Assembly (NCBI RefSeq): GCF_004104075.1
Contig: NZ_QOVK01000026.1
Coordinates: 1 to 49,829 of the forward strand
Source: Leeuwenhoekiella polynyae
GTDB lineage: Bacteria > Bacteroidota > Bacteroidia > Flavobacteriales > Flavobacteriaceae
Length of the DNA stretch: 49,829 bases
Reading direction: 5' to 3'
Both the position numbers and the translations under genes were made by a program. This document shows positions 17,945 through 27,211 of this stretch, piece after piece (position 1 is the stretch's first letter; the number at the start of each line of letters is the position of its first letter). The notes under the pieces are model-generated. The model was not told the origin of the DNA. It saw nothing but the letters and a program-made list of their open reading frames with translations, and ran no database searches.

Positions 17945-18895
17945 ATGAAAAAATACACCAGTTTAGACGATATTACCGATCTACAGGCACTCATCGCGGA
18001 AGCTCGCGAACTCAAAAAAAATCCATACGCTTTTGAAGAATTAGGAAAGCGCAAGCGTTTAATACTGTTGTTTTTCAACTCCAGTTTGCGCACGCGCTTA
18101 AGCACCGAAAAAGCAGCCTGTAATCTGGGGATGGACGTCACCGTGATGAACTTTAACAGTGATGCATGGAAACTGGAATTTGAAGACGGCACCGTAATGA
18201 ATGCCGACACTTCAGAACACATCAAAGAAGCCGCTCAGGTGATTTCCCAATACGGCGATGTGATTGCTGTGCGTGCGTTCCCTACGCTAACGGATAAAGC
18301 AAAAGACGAATCTGAATATGTGATTTCCAATTTTGTGAAGTACGCTTCGGTACCTGTTGTCAATATGGAAAGTGCAACCGCGCATCCCTTACAGGCACTG
18401 GCAGATGCGATTACCATTACAGAGCTTTCTCAAAAGAAACGGCCCAAAGTCGTGTTGAGTTGGGCGCCACATCCCAAAGCTTTGCCACATGCCGTGGCCA
18501 ATTCGTTTATCGGGATGATGCAAAAAATGGATGTAGATCTTACGGTGACACATCCTGAAGGCTATGAACTCAGCGATGCGACTATACAAGATACACCGGT
18601 GGAATATAATCAAGATGCGGCACTAAAAGATGCTGACTTCGTCTATGTTAAAAACTGGAGCAGTTATAAAGACTACGGAAGGGTTTCGGCTACGCCGGAA
18701 ACACATTCCAATTGGATGATCACACCTGAGAAACTAGGCAATGCCCAATTTATGCATTGCTTACCGGTACGTCGTAATGTGATTGTTGCAGACGCGGTTT
18801 TAGACGGAAGCAATTCTGTAGTGATTGAGCAGGCCAATAACCGTACGTTTTCGGCACAGGTGGTTTTGAAAAAGATTTTAGAGAATCTGAATTAA
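17945..18895 (+). CDS. argF': N-succinyl/N-acetyl-ornithine transcarbamylase
   Basis: A 316-residue transcarbamylase of the acetyl/succinylornithine group, not classical ornithine transcarbamylase. The carbamoyl-phosphate loop is FFNSSLRTRLS (43-53), and MHCLPVRRNVIV replaces the usual OTCase ending. Residue 90, in the loop NADTSEHIKEA, is serine. In published work on these enzymes the equivalent site is Glu92 in the X. campestris acetylornithine enzyme and Pro90 in the B. fragilis succinylornithine enzyme, and Glu92 to Ser confers succinylornithine activity. Succinyl specificity is therefore the better guess. The start at 17945 was chosen because the upstream in-frame codons lie in a repeat. 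Confidence 0.9.
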   Translation: MKKYTSLDDITDLQALIAEARELKKNPYAFEELGKRKRLILLFFNSSLRTRLSTEKAACNLGMDVTVMNFNSDAWKLEFEDGTVMNADTSEHIKEAAQVISQYGDVIAVRAFPTLTDKAKDESEYVISNFVKYASVPVVNMESATAHPLQALADAITITELSQKKRPKVVLSWAPHPKALPHAVANSFIGMMQKMDVDLTVTHPEGYELSDATIQDTPVEYNQDAALKDADFVYVKNWSSYKDYGRVSATPETHSNWMITPEKLGNAQFMHCLPVRRNVIVADAVLDGSNSVVIEQANNRTFSAQVVLKKILENLN

Positions 18896-18904
18896 AAAGT
18901 TAGT

Positions 18905-19681
18905 ATGAAAAAGCTTAACGTCGTCAAAGTAGGCGGAAATATCATCGAAAAAGAGGAAGATTTACAGGCTTTTTTAGATGCTTTTGCGGCTTTACCTGAA
19001 CCCAAAATTTTAGTTCACGGGGGAGGCAAATTGGCGACACAGCTTGCAGAGCGCCTTGATATACCCGTACAGATGACTAATGGTCGCCGCATCACCGATG
19101 CCGAAACCGTTGAAGTCATCACGATGGTCTACGGCGGAAAAGTAAATAAGAGCATTGTTGCCGGCCTGCAGGCTCGTGATTGTAATGCCATTGGATTTTC
19201 AGGGGCTGATGGGAATACGATTCTATCGGTTAAGCGGCCGGTAAAAGATATTGATTATGGCTTTGTAGGCGATGTTATTGCGGTAGATTCCACAATGATA
19301 GCTAACTTGTTGAGCATTGGGATTACACCTGCTTTTTGCGCCATCACGCACGATGGTAAGGGGCAACTGCTCAATACCAATGCAGATACAATTGCCTGCG
19401 AATTGGCGATTGGTCTCTCAGAAAAGTACGAGGTGACTTTAAACTACTGCTTTGAGAAGGCCGGAGTTTTGCTGGATGTCAATGACGATAATTCCGTAGT
19501 GAAAGACATCAATTCAGAAAAGTATACCCAATTATTAAACGATAAGATTATAGCAGACGGGATGCTGCCCAAGCTTGAAAATTGTTTTTACGCACTTAAA
19601 GGCGGCGTACACCAGGTACAACTGGGCAAACCCGAAATGCTAAAGAACACGATTACTAATTTTACAACCTTACGACTGTAA
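18905..19681 (+). CDS. argB: N-acyl-glutamate kinase
   Basis: A 258-residue amino-acid kinase that phosphorylates N-acetyl- or N-succinyl-glutamate. The phosphate-binding glycines are VHGGGK (37-42), with NGRRITDAETVEVI in the substrate region. The stop codon shares a base with the argE' start (TAATG), so translation is coupled. It starts 9 bases after argF'. I could not judge whether it keeps an N-terminal arginine-sensing helix; the short N-terminus suggests that it does not. Confidence 0.93.
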   Translation: MKKLNVVKVGGNIIEKEEDLQAFLDAFAALPEPKILVHGGGKLATQLAERLDIPVQMTNGRRITDAETVEVITMVYGGKVNKSIVAGLQARDCNAIGFSGADGNTILSVKRPVKDIDYGFVGDVIAVDSTMIANLLSIGITPAFCAITHDGKGQLLNTNADTIACELAIGLSEKYEVTLNYCFEKAGVLLDVNDDNSVVKDINSEKYTQLLNDKIIADGMLPKLENCFYALKGGVHQVQLGKPEMLKNTITNFTTLRL

Positions 19682-20745
19682 TGAGCATAGAAACACTTAC
19701 GCAAGAGGCGATAGAATTATTAAAAAACCTGATTGCAACGCAGTCTTTTTCTTCAGAGGAAGAAGGAACCGCCGCGTTGATCGAGAATTGGTTTAAAGCG
19801 CACGACATCCCTTTTAAGCGACAAGCCAATAACATTTGGGCAACCAACAAACATTTTGAGGAAGGTAAAACCACCTTATTGCTCAACAGTCATCACGATA
19901 CGGTTCAGCCTAATAATGGCTATACCCGCGATCCGTTTAGTCCGGATATTGAAGAGGGTAAATTATTTGGTTTGGGAAGTAACGATGCCGGTGGATGTTT
20001 GGTTTCATTGATTGCTACGTTTACCTATTTCTATGCTCAGGAAAATCCAAAATACAATCTGGTTATTGTAGCCAGCGGGGAAGAAGAGAGCAGCGGTCCG
20101 GATGGATTGAATAGTATGTTGAAGGTTATTCCGCATGTAGATGTTGCAATTGTGGGTGAACCGACTTTGATGAATTTAGCTATCGCCGAAAAAGGCCTCG
20201 TGGTTTTTGACGCCAAAGTAACAGGAACTCCGTCTCACGCCGCACATCCTAACAATAACAATGCTATCTATAATTGTATTGAGGTATTGCAGTGGTTTAA
20301 AGATTTTAAGTTTGAGAAAACTTCGGAAGCTTTAGGCGAAGTAAAAATGACAGTAACCCAGATAAAAGGCGGGAAGCAGCACAATGCGGTTCCTGCAGAC
20401 GTGGATCTCGTTGTAGATGTACGGGTAAATGATAAATATTCCAATCAGGAAATTGCAGCTATGTTGCAGGCTCAAGCGCCTTGTGATGAAATAATACCGC
20501 GTAGTCTGCGCCTGAACTCTTCTTCAATTCCTAAAGAGCACGAATTGGTAAAAGCCGGTATCGCTTTGGGTAGAACTACTTATGGTTCGCCCACGTTGAG
20601 CGATCAGGCGGTATTGACGTGTCCGTCACTTAAATTGGGTCCCGGCGACAGTACGCGCTCACACAGCGCAGATGAGTTTATTTATGTAAACGAAATTGAA
20701 GAAGGAATACAGATTTATATAGATTTGCTGAAAAGCATTCTGTAA
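19681..20745 (+). CDS. argE': M20-family deacylase (N-succinyl/acetyl-citrulline or -ornithine)
   Basis: A 354-residue zinc hydrolase of the M20/ArgE-DapE group. Metal ligands and the base are visible: His71 and Asp73 in NSHHDTVQP, Asp102 in GSNDAGG, and Glu134-Glu135 in ASGEEESSG. In the ArgF' type of pathway this enzyme removes the acyl group after carbamylation, yielding citrulline for ArgG. It overlaps argB by one base. The acyl group removed is inferred from the ArgF' specificity residue. Confidence 0.9.
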   Translation: MSIETLTQEAIELLKNLIATQSFSSEEEGTAALIENWFKAHDIPFKRQANNIWATNKHFEEGKTTLLLNSHHDTVQPNNGYTRDPFSPDIEEGKLFGLGSNDAGGCLVSLIATFTYFYAQENPKYNLVIVASGEEESSGPDGLNSMLKVIPHVDVAIVGEPTLMNLAIAEKGLVVFDAKVTGTPSHAAHPNNNNAIYNCIEVLQWFKDFKFEKTSEALGEVKMTVTQIKGGKQHNAVPADVDLVVDVRVNDKYSNQEIAAMLQAQAPCDEIIPRSLRLNSSSIPKEHELVKAGIALGRTTYGSPTLSDQAVLTCPSLKLGPGDSTRSHSADEFIYVNEIEEGIQIYIDLLKSIL

Positions 20746-20872
20746 TCCCCCTATCCCCCGAAGGGGGAATGACTAGCGGGAATAGAAATAATACTAACAA
20801 CCTTAAAATCGCTTGCGATTTTAATTTTACTAAATAAAGGTTCCCCTCCTTGGGAGGGGTCAGGGGAGGACA
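20745..20872. repeat. Paired REP-like element (argE'-argH gap)
   Basis: A clear inverted pair. The left half is ccccctatcccccgaagggg (about 20748-20767); the right half is cccctcc-tt-gggaggggtcaggggagg (about 20843-20870). In between is an AT-rich spacer with a small aaaatcgcttgcgatttt hairpin (about 20805-20822). The final ggggagga of the repeat sits just before the argH ATG and could act as its ribosome-binding site. Confidence 0.72.
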
Positions 20873-22171
20873 ATGAAACTTTGGGATAAAGGAGCAAACA
20901 TCGATGACAAGATCATCAATTTTACAGTAGGTAATGATCGGGAGATTGATACGCATATAGCTAAATATGATGTGCAGGCAACCCGCGCGCACGTAAAAAT
21001 GTTGAATAAAATTGGTATTCTGACTGATAAAGAGCTTAAGGATTTATTGCCTCAACTTGATATACTCGAGGCGCATACCCAGAACCCAGATTTCTTTATC
21101 GAACCTGAGTATGAAGATATTCATTCTAAGCTGGAAGCCGAATTAACGCTTATTTTGGGCGAAACGGGTAAAAAGGTACATACGGCACGCTCCCGTAACG
21201 ATCAGGTCTTAGTGGCGCTGCAATTGTATTACAAAGAGCAGCTGCAGCAAATTAAGGCGCGTACGATTTCCCTTTTTGAAACTTTGATGCATCTGGGAGA
21301 GACCCATCAAAGTAAATTGTTGCCAGGATATACGCATTTACAGGTAGCTATGCCCAGCAGTTTTGGATTATGGTTTACCGCTTACGCAGAACTGCTCATT
21401 GATGATGTGATCCTACTCAATGCAACGCAGGATATTGTAGATCAAAATCCACTAGGTTCGGCTGCAGGGTACGGAAGTTCGTTTCCCATTGACCGCCAGA
21501 TGACGACTAAAGAATTGGGCTTTGCCACGATGAAATACAATGTGGTTGCTGCGCAGATGGCTCGTGGTAAAAGTGAGCGTACGCTGGCTTCCACTTTAGG
21601 AAGTCTGGCCAATACGCTTTCGCGCTTTGCGATGGATGTGTGTTTGTATATGAGTCAGAATTTTGGCTTTGTAAGCTTTCCGGAGCAATTGACTACCGGA
21701 AGCAGCATTATGCCGCATAAAAAGAATCCCGATGTTTTTGAACTCATACGCGGGAAGTGTAATAAAATACAGGCCTTGAGCACCGAGATGGTTCTCATTA
21801 CCAATAATCTCCCTAGTGGTTACCACCGGGATTACCAATTACTGAAAGAAAATACCATCAGCGCTGTAGAGTCTATGAAGGATATTCTGGAGATTTTTGA
21901 CTATGCGATTGGTCAGGTACAGGTTAAAGAAATTGACCTGAATGATGACAAATACAAATACCTGTTTACGGTAGACAGCATCAATGATCTGGTGGTTGAA
22001 GGCAAGTCTTTTCGTGAAGCCTATCAGGAAATAGGAGGGCAGGTACAGGCAGGGACCTATAAGCCTGAAGCGGGTAAAAACCACACCCATATTGGTAGTA
22101 TTCACAATCCCGGATTTGCAGAAATCAAAGCCAAAATGCGGAAGTATTCAACTGCTCTGGATATTAAATAG
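20873..22171 (+). CDS. argH: Argininosuccinate lyase
   Basis: A 432-residue fumarase/aspartase-superfamily enzyme that splits argininosuccinate into arginine and fumarate. The signature loop is GSSIMPHKKNP (276-286), and TARSRNDQ (104-111) is the substrate motif. It is slightly shorter than the usual ~460 residues. It is the last gene of the arginine operon and ends just before a strong terminator. Its start codon directly follows a REP-like repeat. Confidence 0.95.
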   Translation: MKLWDKGANIDDKIINFTVGNDREIDTHIAKYDVQATRAHVKMLNKIGILTDKELKDLLPQLDILEAHTQNPDFFIEPEYEDIHSKLEAELTLILGETGKKVHTARSRNDQVLVALQLYYKEQLQQIKARTISLFETLMHLGETHQSKLLPGYTHLQVAMPSSFGLWFTAYAELLIDDVILLNATQDIVDQNPLGSAAGYGSSFPIDRQMTTKELGFATMKYNVVAAQMARGKSERTLASTLGSLANTLSRFAMDVCLYMSQNFGFVSFPEQLTTGSSIMPHKKNPDVFELIRGKCNKIQALSTEMVLITNNLPSGYHRDYQLLKENTISAVESMKDILEIFDYAIGQVQVKEIDLNDDKYKYLFTVDSINDLVVEGKSFREAYQEIGGQVQAGTYKPEAGKNHTHIGSIHNPGFAEIKAKMRKYSTALDIK

Positions 22172-22197
22172 CTAAAAACTTAATGTTTTAATTAAAA

Positions 22198-22231
22198 ACC
22201 TGCTTAAATGATAATTTGAGCAGGTTTTTTT
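22198..22231 (+). terminator. Intrinsic terminator of the arginine operon
   Basis: A 12-bp stem, acctgcttaaat with atttgagcaggt (one wobble), has a 4-base loop and a run of seven T. It lies 27 bases after the argH stop. Confidence 0.9.
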
Positions 22232-22300
22232 GCTTTTATAGATTTTATTATGGTCAAATATTGAGAATTAAATTATTCGTAAAAACTTTTCGCTTACAAA

Positions 22301-22333
22301 TTTGGTGCTTTGCTTGTTCTTCTTTTAATTTTG
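22301..22333 (+). promoter_or_regulatory. Flavobacterial-type promoter for the efflux operon
   Basis: TTTG at 22301-22304 and TAATTTTG at 22326-22333, separated by 21 bases, match the published Flavobacterium consensus TTG-N17-23-TAnnTTTG exactly. Transcription would begin about 20 bases before the ATG at 22360. Confidence 0.7.
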
Positions 22334-22359
22334 CATCGTCTTGTTTCTAAAAAGACTTT

Positions 22360-22737
22360 ATGAAGCTTATATATTCATTTATTATTTTCTTAGCTGGTTT
22401 TGTGCAGCTGTCAGGTGGAGCCACTCTTCCTGCTCATGCAAACACCGCTATAGAGTATAATGCTGAAGCTTCATTATACAGTCAGCAATTTTTTCATTTC
22501 GATGCGAATCACAAGCACAGCCCTGAAATTAGAATGGCTGAATTTGAGATCGAAGAAAGCAGTGATTCTGTTTCTAAAGACAAGCAGGCACAAAGCCTAA
22601 ACACTTCTATTTTAGCTGCTCAGACATCTGCTCCCAGATGTTTTTACTTTAAATACAAGCATTTAAAATCTAAAGCACGATCTTCTATCAGTGCTGCAGT
22701 CAAGCCTTACCTTTTGTTTCAGGTATTCAGACTTTGA
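22360..22737 (+). CDS. Small secreted protein of unknown function
   Basis: A 125-residue protein that I do not recognise. It starts with a convincing signal peptide (MKLIYSFIIFLAGFVQLSGG, likely cleaved after ...PAHA near residue 27). The mature part is polar, with a His-containing segment (FHFDANHKHSPEIR, 47-60), an acidic stretch, one cysteine (Cys93) and a basic C-terminus. It has its own good promoter and sits 160 bases before the RND efflux genes on the same strand. A periplasmic accessory or sensor for the pump is possible but unproven. Confidence 0.65.
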   Translation: MKLIYSFIIFLAGFVQLSGGATLPAHANTAIEYNAEASLYSQQFFHFDANHKHSPEIRMAEFEIEESSDSVSKDKQAQSLNTSILAAQTSAPRCFYFKYKHLKSKARSSISAAVKPYLLFQVFRL

Positions 22738-22897
22738 TTTTAACTTCTTTTCACGCTCAATTTAGTTGGGCTAAACGCATTTTTCGCAATTAGTTTACCT
22801 CACACTTAGATTATCAAACTAAGCGGAAAATCCTGTGTTTTTTCACTCCGAAAAAACATCAAATCCATTTTAATTTTTAAAGTAAAATTCACATCAC

Positions 22898-23980
22898 ATG
22901 AAAAAAATTCTCATGATGTTTGGCTTAGGTGCGCTGTTGTTGCACGTGAGCTGTAAGTCAGAACACAAAGAACACGAAGAAGAAACAACCTTTTTGGTTA
23001 CTAATCCTGTTGTAAAAGACACGGTTATCACAAAAGATTATGTATCCCAAATTCACTCCAGCCGTCATATTGAATTGCGTGCGCAGGAGCGAGGGTATCT
23101 TCAGAAAATTTTTGTAGATGAAGGACAATCTGTAAAAAAAGGACAGTTGTTATTTCAGATTATGCCAAAACTTTATGAGGCAGAAATGCAAAAAGCAAAA
23201 GCCGAAGCCCGCTTTGCAGAAATTGAATACCAAAACACAAAAAAACTTGCAGACAGTAATGTTGTGGCTCCTAATGAACTGGCGATGGCCAAAGCTAAGC
23301 TTGAAAAGGCAAATGCAGAATTGTCTTTATCGCAGGTGCATCTAGAATTCACACAGATCAGAGCACCTTTTGATGGTATTGTAGACCGTTTTCATGTGCG
23401 TTTAGGTAGCCTGGTTGATGAAGGTGAGTTGCTTACCAATCTTTCAGATAACAATATTATGTGGGTTTACTACAATGTTCCGGAAGCAGAATATTTAGAC
23501 TACAAAGCTGCATTGAAAGACTCTACTAAGCCTAAAGTACAATTACTTATGGCTAATAACAAATACTTTGGTCATCCCGGTATTGTAGAAACTATCGAAG
23601 CAGATTTTAATAATGAGACCGGTAATATTCCATTTAGAGCGACTTTCCCTAACCCTGACGGATTGTTGAGACACGGGGAAACCGGTAATGTGCACGTAAC
23701 CATTCCGTTAGATCAAGCACTTTTAATTCCACAAAAAGCAACTTTTGAGGTTTTGGACAAAAAGTATGTTTATGTGATAGACGACGAAGGTACTGTTCAC
23801 TCTAAGCAAATTGTTATCGCTGAAGAGATGCCGCATTTGTATGCCGTTAAAGAAGGCTTGAGCACTAACGATAAAATTCTTTTAGAAGGTTTACGCCTGG
23901 TTAGAGAGAATGATAAAATAGAATATGAAGTAGAAGACCCTAATGAAGCTATGGCTGATTTAGAGCTTTATGCCGAGTAA
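22898..23980 (+). CDS. RND efflux periplasmic adaptor (membrane fusion protein)
   Basis: A 360-residue MexA/AcrA-type adaptor linking the inner-membrane pump to the outer-membrane channel. The N-terminus is a lipoprotein-like signal ending LLHVSCKS (Cys19), with His at -3 being atypical. The biotinyl-lipoyl halves flank a coiled-coil hairpin (about 95-155, rich in KAKAEA and LEKANAEL), then IRAPFDGIVDRFHVRLG and beta-barrel domains. It lies 24 bases upstream of the pump gene. Confidence 0.93.
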   Translation: MKKILMMFGLGALLLHVSCKSEHKEHEEETTFLVTNPVVKDTVITKDYVSQIHSSRHIELRAQERGYLQKIFVDEGQSVKKGQLLFQIMPKLYEAEMQKAKAEARFAEIEYQNTKKLADSNVVAPNELAMAKAKLEKANAELSLSQVHLEFTQIRAPFDGIVDRFHVRLGSLVDEGELLTNLSDNNIMWVYYNVPEAEYLDYKAALKDSTKPKVQLLMANNKYFGHPGIVETIEADFNNETGNIPFRATFPNPDGLLRHGETGNVHVTIPLDQALLIPQKATFEVLDKKYVYVIDDEGTVHSKQIVIAEEMPHLYAVKEGLSTNDKILLEGLRLVRENDKIEYEVEDPNEAMADLELYAE

Positions 23981-24004
23981 TCACCGCTCTAAAAAAGAAA
24001 AAAA

Positions 24005-27000
24005 ATGTTTAGTAGATTTATTCACAGACCCGTATTTGCGATAGTAATTTCTATTATTATCGTATTTATAGGTTCGCTCGCGATCAAGCAGCTGCCTATA
24101 TCACAGTTCCCGCAAATCGCGCCCACCACGGTCAATATCTTTATTGCTTATCCTGGTGCGAGTGCAGATGTATTAGTAAAATCAACCTTAGTGACTCTTG
24201 AGAACTCCATTAATGGAGTGCAGGGGATGCGTTATATGGCCACCGATGCAACCAGTGCCGGTGAAGCAACCCTGAGAATTATTTTTGAACCCGGTACAGA
24301 TCCCAATCAGGCGGTCGTGCGGGTCAAGACCAGGGTTGACCAGGTTATGCCCCTCTTGCCCGAATTGGTTCAGCGAGAAGGAGTAGTTATTACACCCATA
24401 CAGCCTAGTATGTTGATGTATGTGAACCTGTATTCTAAGGAAAAAAGTATGGATGAAAAATTTCTGTACAATTATGCTAACGTAAAAATGATACCCGAGA
24501 TCAACCGTCTTAAGGGGGTTGCGCGTTCTCAGATTTTAGGTAGCCGTAGATATGCGATGCGTGTGTGGTTAAACCCAGACCGTATGCGTGCTTACAACAT
24601 TTCGGTAGATGAAGTGATGAAAGCGATGCAGGAGCAAAGTATCGTAGGTAGACCGGGGCGTCTGGGACGAAGTTCGGGTATTGAAGCACAGTCCTTAGAA
24701 TATGTATTGACGTATAAAGGAAGGTATAACGAACCTTCACAATACGAGAATATTATCATCAGAGCCAATTCTGAAGGTGAGAGCATCAGGCTTAAAGATA
24801 TTGGTAAAGTAGAACTGGGAAGTGAATTCTTTGATATTTACTCCAATTTAGACGGTCATCCTTCTGCGGCTATCGTACTGAAACAAAATTACGGTAGTAA
24901 TGCCAGTGATGTAATTGATGAGGTAAAAGAAAAGCTTGAAGAAATGAAAGCTGATTTTCCTCCCGGGATGGATTATAAGATCAGTTATGACGTTTCTAAA
25001 TTCTTAGACTCTTCCATAGAGCAGGTGATAGATACGCTTCGAGATGCTTTTATCTTAGTGGCACTTGTAGTGTTTATTTTCTTAGGAGACTGGCGTTCTA
25101 CATTGATCCCAATTATTGCAGTACCAGTTTCTTTGATCGGGGCATTTTTTGTCATTCAATTCTTTGGGATATCTATAAATATGGTAACCCTCTTTGCACT
25201 CGTACTTGCCATTGGTATTGTGGTAGATGATGCGATTGTCGTCGTCGAGGCGGTGCATGCCAAGTTTGCAGAGCATCCCCATATTTCACCTTATAAAGCA
25301 GTACAACAGGTTCTTGGTGAAATAAGCGGTGCGATTATCGCGATCACCGGGGTGATGGTTTCGGTATTCTTACCTATCTCCTTTATGTCTGGACCGGTAG
25401 GTACGTTTTACAGACAGTTCTCGATCACTATGGCGAGTTCTATTGTGATTTCAGCATTAATTGCACTTACCCTTACACCAGTATTGTGTGCTATGCTCTT
25501 GAAAAACAATCACGGTGAAGATAAAAAACGCAATATTTTAACCCGTTCGCTTGATAAATTCAATAGTGTTTTTGACAAACTTACCGGTAAATATGTGATT
25601 CTTCTTAAGAAAATCGTTAGCAGACGCTGGTTGACTTTTGGAATTCTAATCGCATTCTGTATTGGTATTTTTGTGCAGAGTCAATTCCTTCCTTCCGGGT
25701 TTATACCTAGTGAAGATCAGGGTACTATTTATGCGATTATTCAGACACCTCCGGGTGCGACCTTAGAGCGTACCAATAAAGTTTCTTTAGAGCTTCAGAA
25801 AATTGCTGAGCATGTAGATGGTGTTGAATCTGTTTCTTCACTGGCGGGTTATGAGATTATGACCGAAGGTCGTGGTTCTAATGCGGGTACGTGTTTGATC
25901 AATTTAAAACCCTGGTCAGAACGGGAGCACGACGTAACTGAGATCATGGAAGAGCTTGAGGAAAAATCTAAAGGTCTTGGTGCAATAATCGAGTTCTTTG
26001 AGCCACCAGCAATCCCTGGTTTTGGTTCTTCTGGTGGATTCTCTATGCGTTTATTGGATGAGAATACCGAGACCGATTATCAGGATTTTGATAAGATCAA
26101 TCAAGAGTTTATAGAACACTTAAAAGAGCGTAAAGAACTTACGGGTGTATTTACCTTCTTTGCTGCAAACTATCCGCAGTATGAGTTAGAGATCAATAAC
26201 GATTTGGCTATGCAAAAAGGAGTTTCTGTAGGAGATGCTATGGAAAACCTGAACATCATGATCGGTAGTACCTATGAGCAAGGTTTCATTAAGTTTGGTC
26301 GTTTTTTCAAGGTGTATGTACAGTCTGATCCTAAGTTTAGAAGACTTCCTTCTGATGTTTTAAACATGTTTGTGAAGAACGATGAAGGCGAAATGGTGCC
26401 GTATTCAGCATTTATGAAGCTGGTTAAAACTCAGGGGCCTAACGAAGTTACACGCTTTAATATGTACAACTCTGCAGCGATCAGAGGGCTCCCGGCTCCC
26501 GGTTATACAACGGCAGATGCTATTGAAGCCATCCGTGAGGTTGCCGCAACCACATTGCCCAAAGGCTATGACATTGGTTGGGAAGGTCTTTCTTATGACG
26601 AGGCTAACCGTGGTAACGAGTCCATCTATATTTTCTTAATTGTATTGGTCTTTGTGTATTTCGTTCTGGCGGCGCAATATGAGAGTTTTATCATACCGTT
26701 AGCTGTGGTGTTATCACTACCGGTCGGGGTGTTTGGCTCGTTTATGGTGCTTAAGATGATGGGACTTCAGAATGACATTTACGCGCAGATAGGTCTGATC
26801 ATGTTGGTAGGTCTACTGGGTAAAAATGCCGTGCTTATTGTAGAGTTTGCGGTATTGAAGCGTTCGCAGGGTGCGACGATTCTAGATGCTGCGATAGAAG
26901 GTGCAAAAGTACGTTTTAGACCTATTTTAATGACTTCGTTTGCTTTTATCGCCGGTTTGATTCCGTTGCTGTTTGCTTCAGGAGCCGGCGCGATAGGTAA

Positions 27001-27211
27001 CCACACCATTGGTGGTTCTGCACTGGGAGGTATGTTGTTTGGTACCATCTTCGGGGTTGTTATTGTTCCCGGATTGTACTTCATATTTGGCTCTCTTGCA
27101 GACGGAAGAAAATTAATTAAAGACGAAGAAGATGGTTCTTTAACAGAGGGCTTTGTACACGAAATAGATAGTTTTTCAAATTCAGAAGAAGATGATCAAG
27201 AAGATAAATAG
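24005..27211 (+). CDS. RND efflux inner-membrane transporter (HAE1 family)
   Basis: A 1068-residue AcrB/MexB-like proton-driven drug efflux pump with 12 predicted membrane segments and two large periplasmic loops. It begins FSRFIHRPVFAIVISIIIVF and QLPISQFPQIAPTTV, typical of hydrophobe/amphiphile exporters. The proton-relay aspartate pair lies in the fourth segment, IGIVVDDAIVVVEA; YFVLAAQYESF and LVGLLGKNAVLIVEFA mark the second half. Its last 20 bases overlap the outer-membrane factor gene. Substrates cannot be predicted. Confidence 0.95.
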   Translation: MFSRFIHRPVFAIVISIIIVFIGSLAIKQLPISQFPQIAPTTVNIFIAYPGASADVLVKSTLVTLENSINGVQGMRYMATDATSAGEATLRIIFEPGTDPNQAVVRVKTRVDQVMPLLPELVQREGVVITPIQPSMLMYVNLYSKEKSMDEKFLYNYANVKMIPEINRLKGVARSQILGSRRYAMRVWLNPDRMRAYNISVDEVMKAMQEQSIVGRPGRLGRSSGIEAQSLEYVLTYKGRYNEPSQYENIIIRANSEGESIRLKDIGKVELGSEFFDIYSNLDGHPSAAIVLKQNYGSNASDVIDEVKEKLEEMKADFPPGMDYKISYDVSKFLDSSIEQVIDTLRDAFILVALVVFIFLGDWRSTLIPIIAVPVSLIGAFFVIQFFGISINMVTLFALVLAIGIVVDDAIVVVEAVHAKFAEHPHISPYKAVQQVLGEISGAIIAITGVMVSVFLPISFMSGPVGTFYRQFSITMASSIVISALIALTLTPVLCAMLLKNNHGEDKKRNILTRSLDKFNSVFDKLTGKYVILLKKIVSRRWLTFGILIAFCIGIFVQSQFLPSGFIPSEDQGTIYAIIQTPPGATLERTNKVSLELQKIAEHVDGVESVSSLAGYEIMTEGRGSNAGTCLINLKPWSEREHDVTEIMEELEEKSKGLGAIIEFFEPPAIPGFGSSGGFSMRLLDENTETDYQDFDKINQEFIEHLKERKELTGVFTFFAANYPQYELEINNDLAMQKGVSVGDAMENLNIMIGSTYEQGFIKFGRFFKVYVQSDPKFRRLPSDVLNMFVKNDEGEMVPYSAFMKLVKTQGPNEVTRFNMYNSAAIRGLPAPGYTTADAIEAIREVAATTLPKGYDIGWEGLSYDEANRGNESIYIFLIVLVFVYFVLAAQYESFIIPLAVVLSLPVGVFGSFMVLKMMGLQNDIYAQIGLIMLVGLLGKNAVLIVEFAVLKRSQGATILDAAIEGAKVRFRPILMTSFAFIAGLIPLLFASGAGAIGNHTIGGSALGGMLFGTIFGVVIVPGLYFIFGSLADGRKLIKDEEDGSLTEGFVHEIDSFSNSEEDDQEDK

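Noticed and set aside
15634-20872. The recurring palindromes of the arg operon as a CRISPR array
   Set aside because: There are too few copies, they are irregularly spaced over kilobases, and no spacers or cas genes are present.
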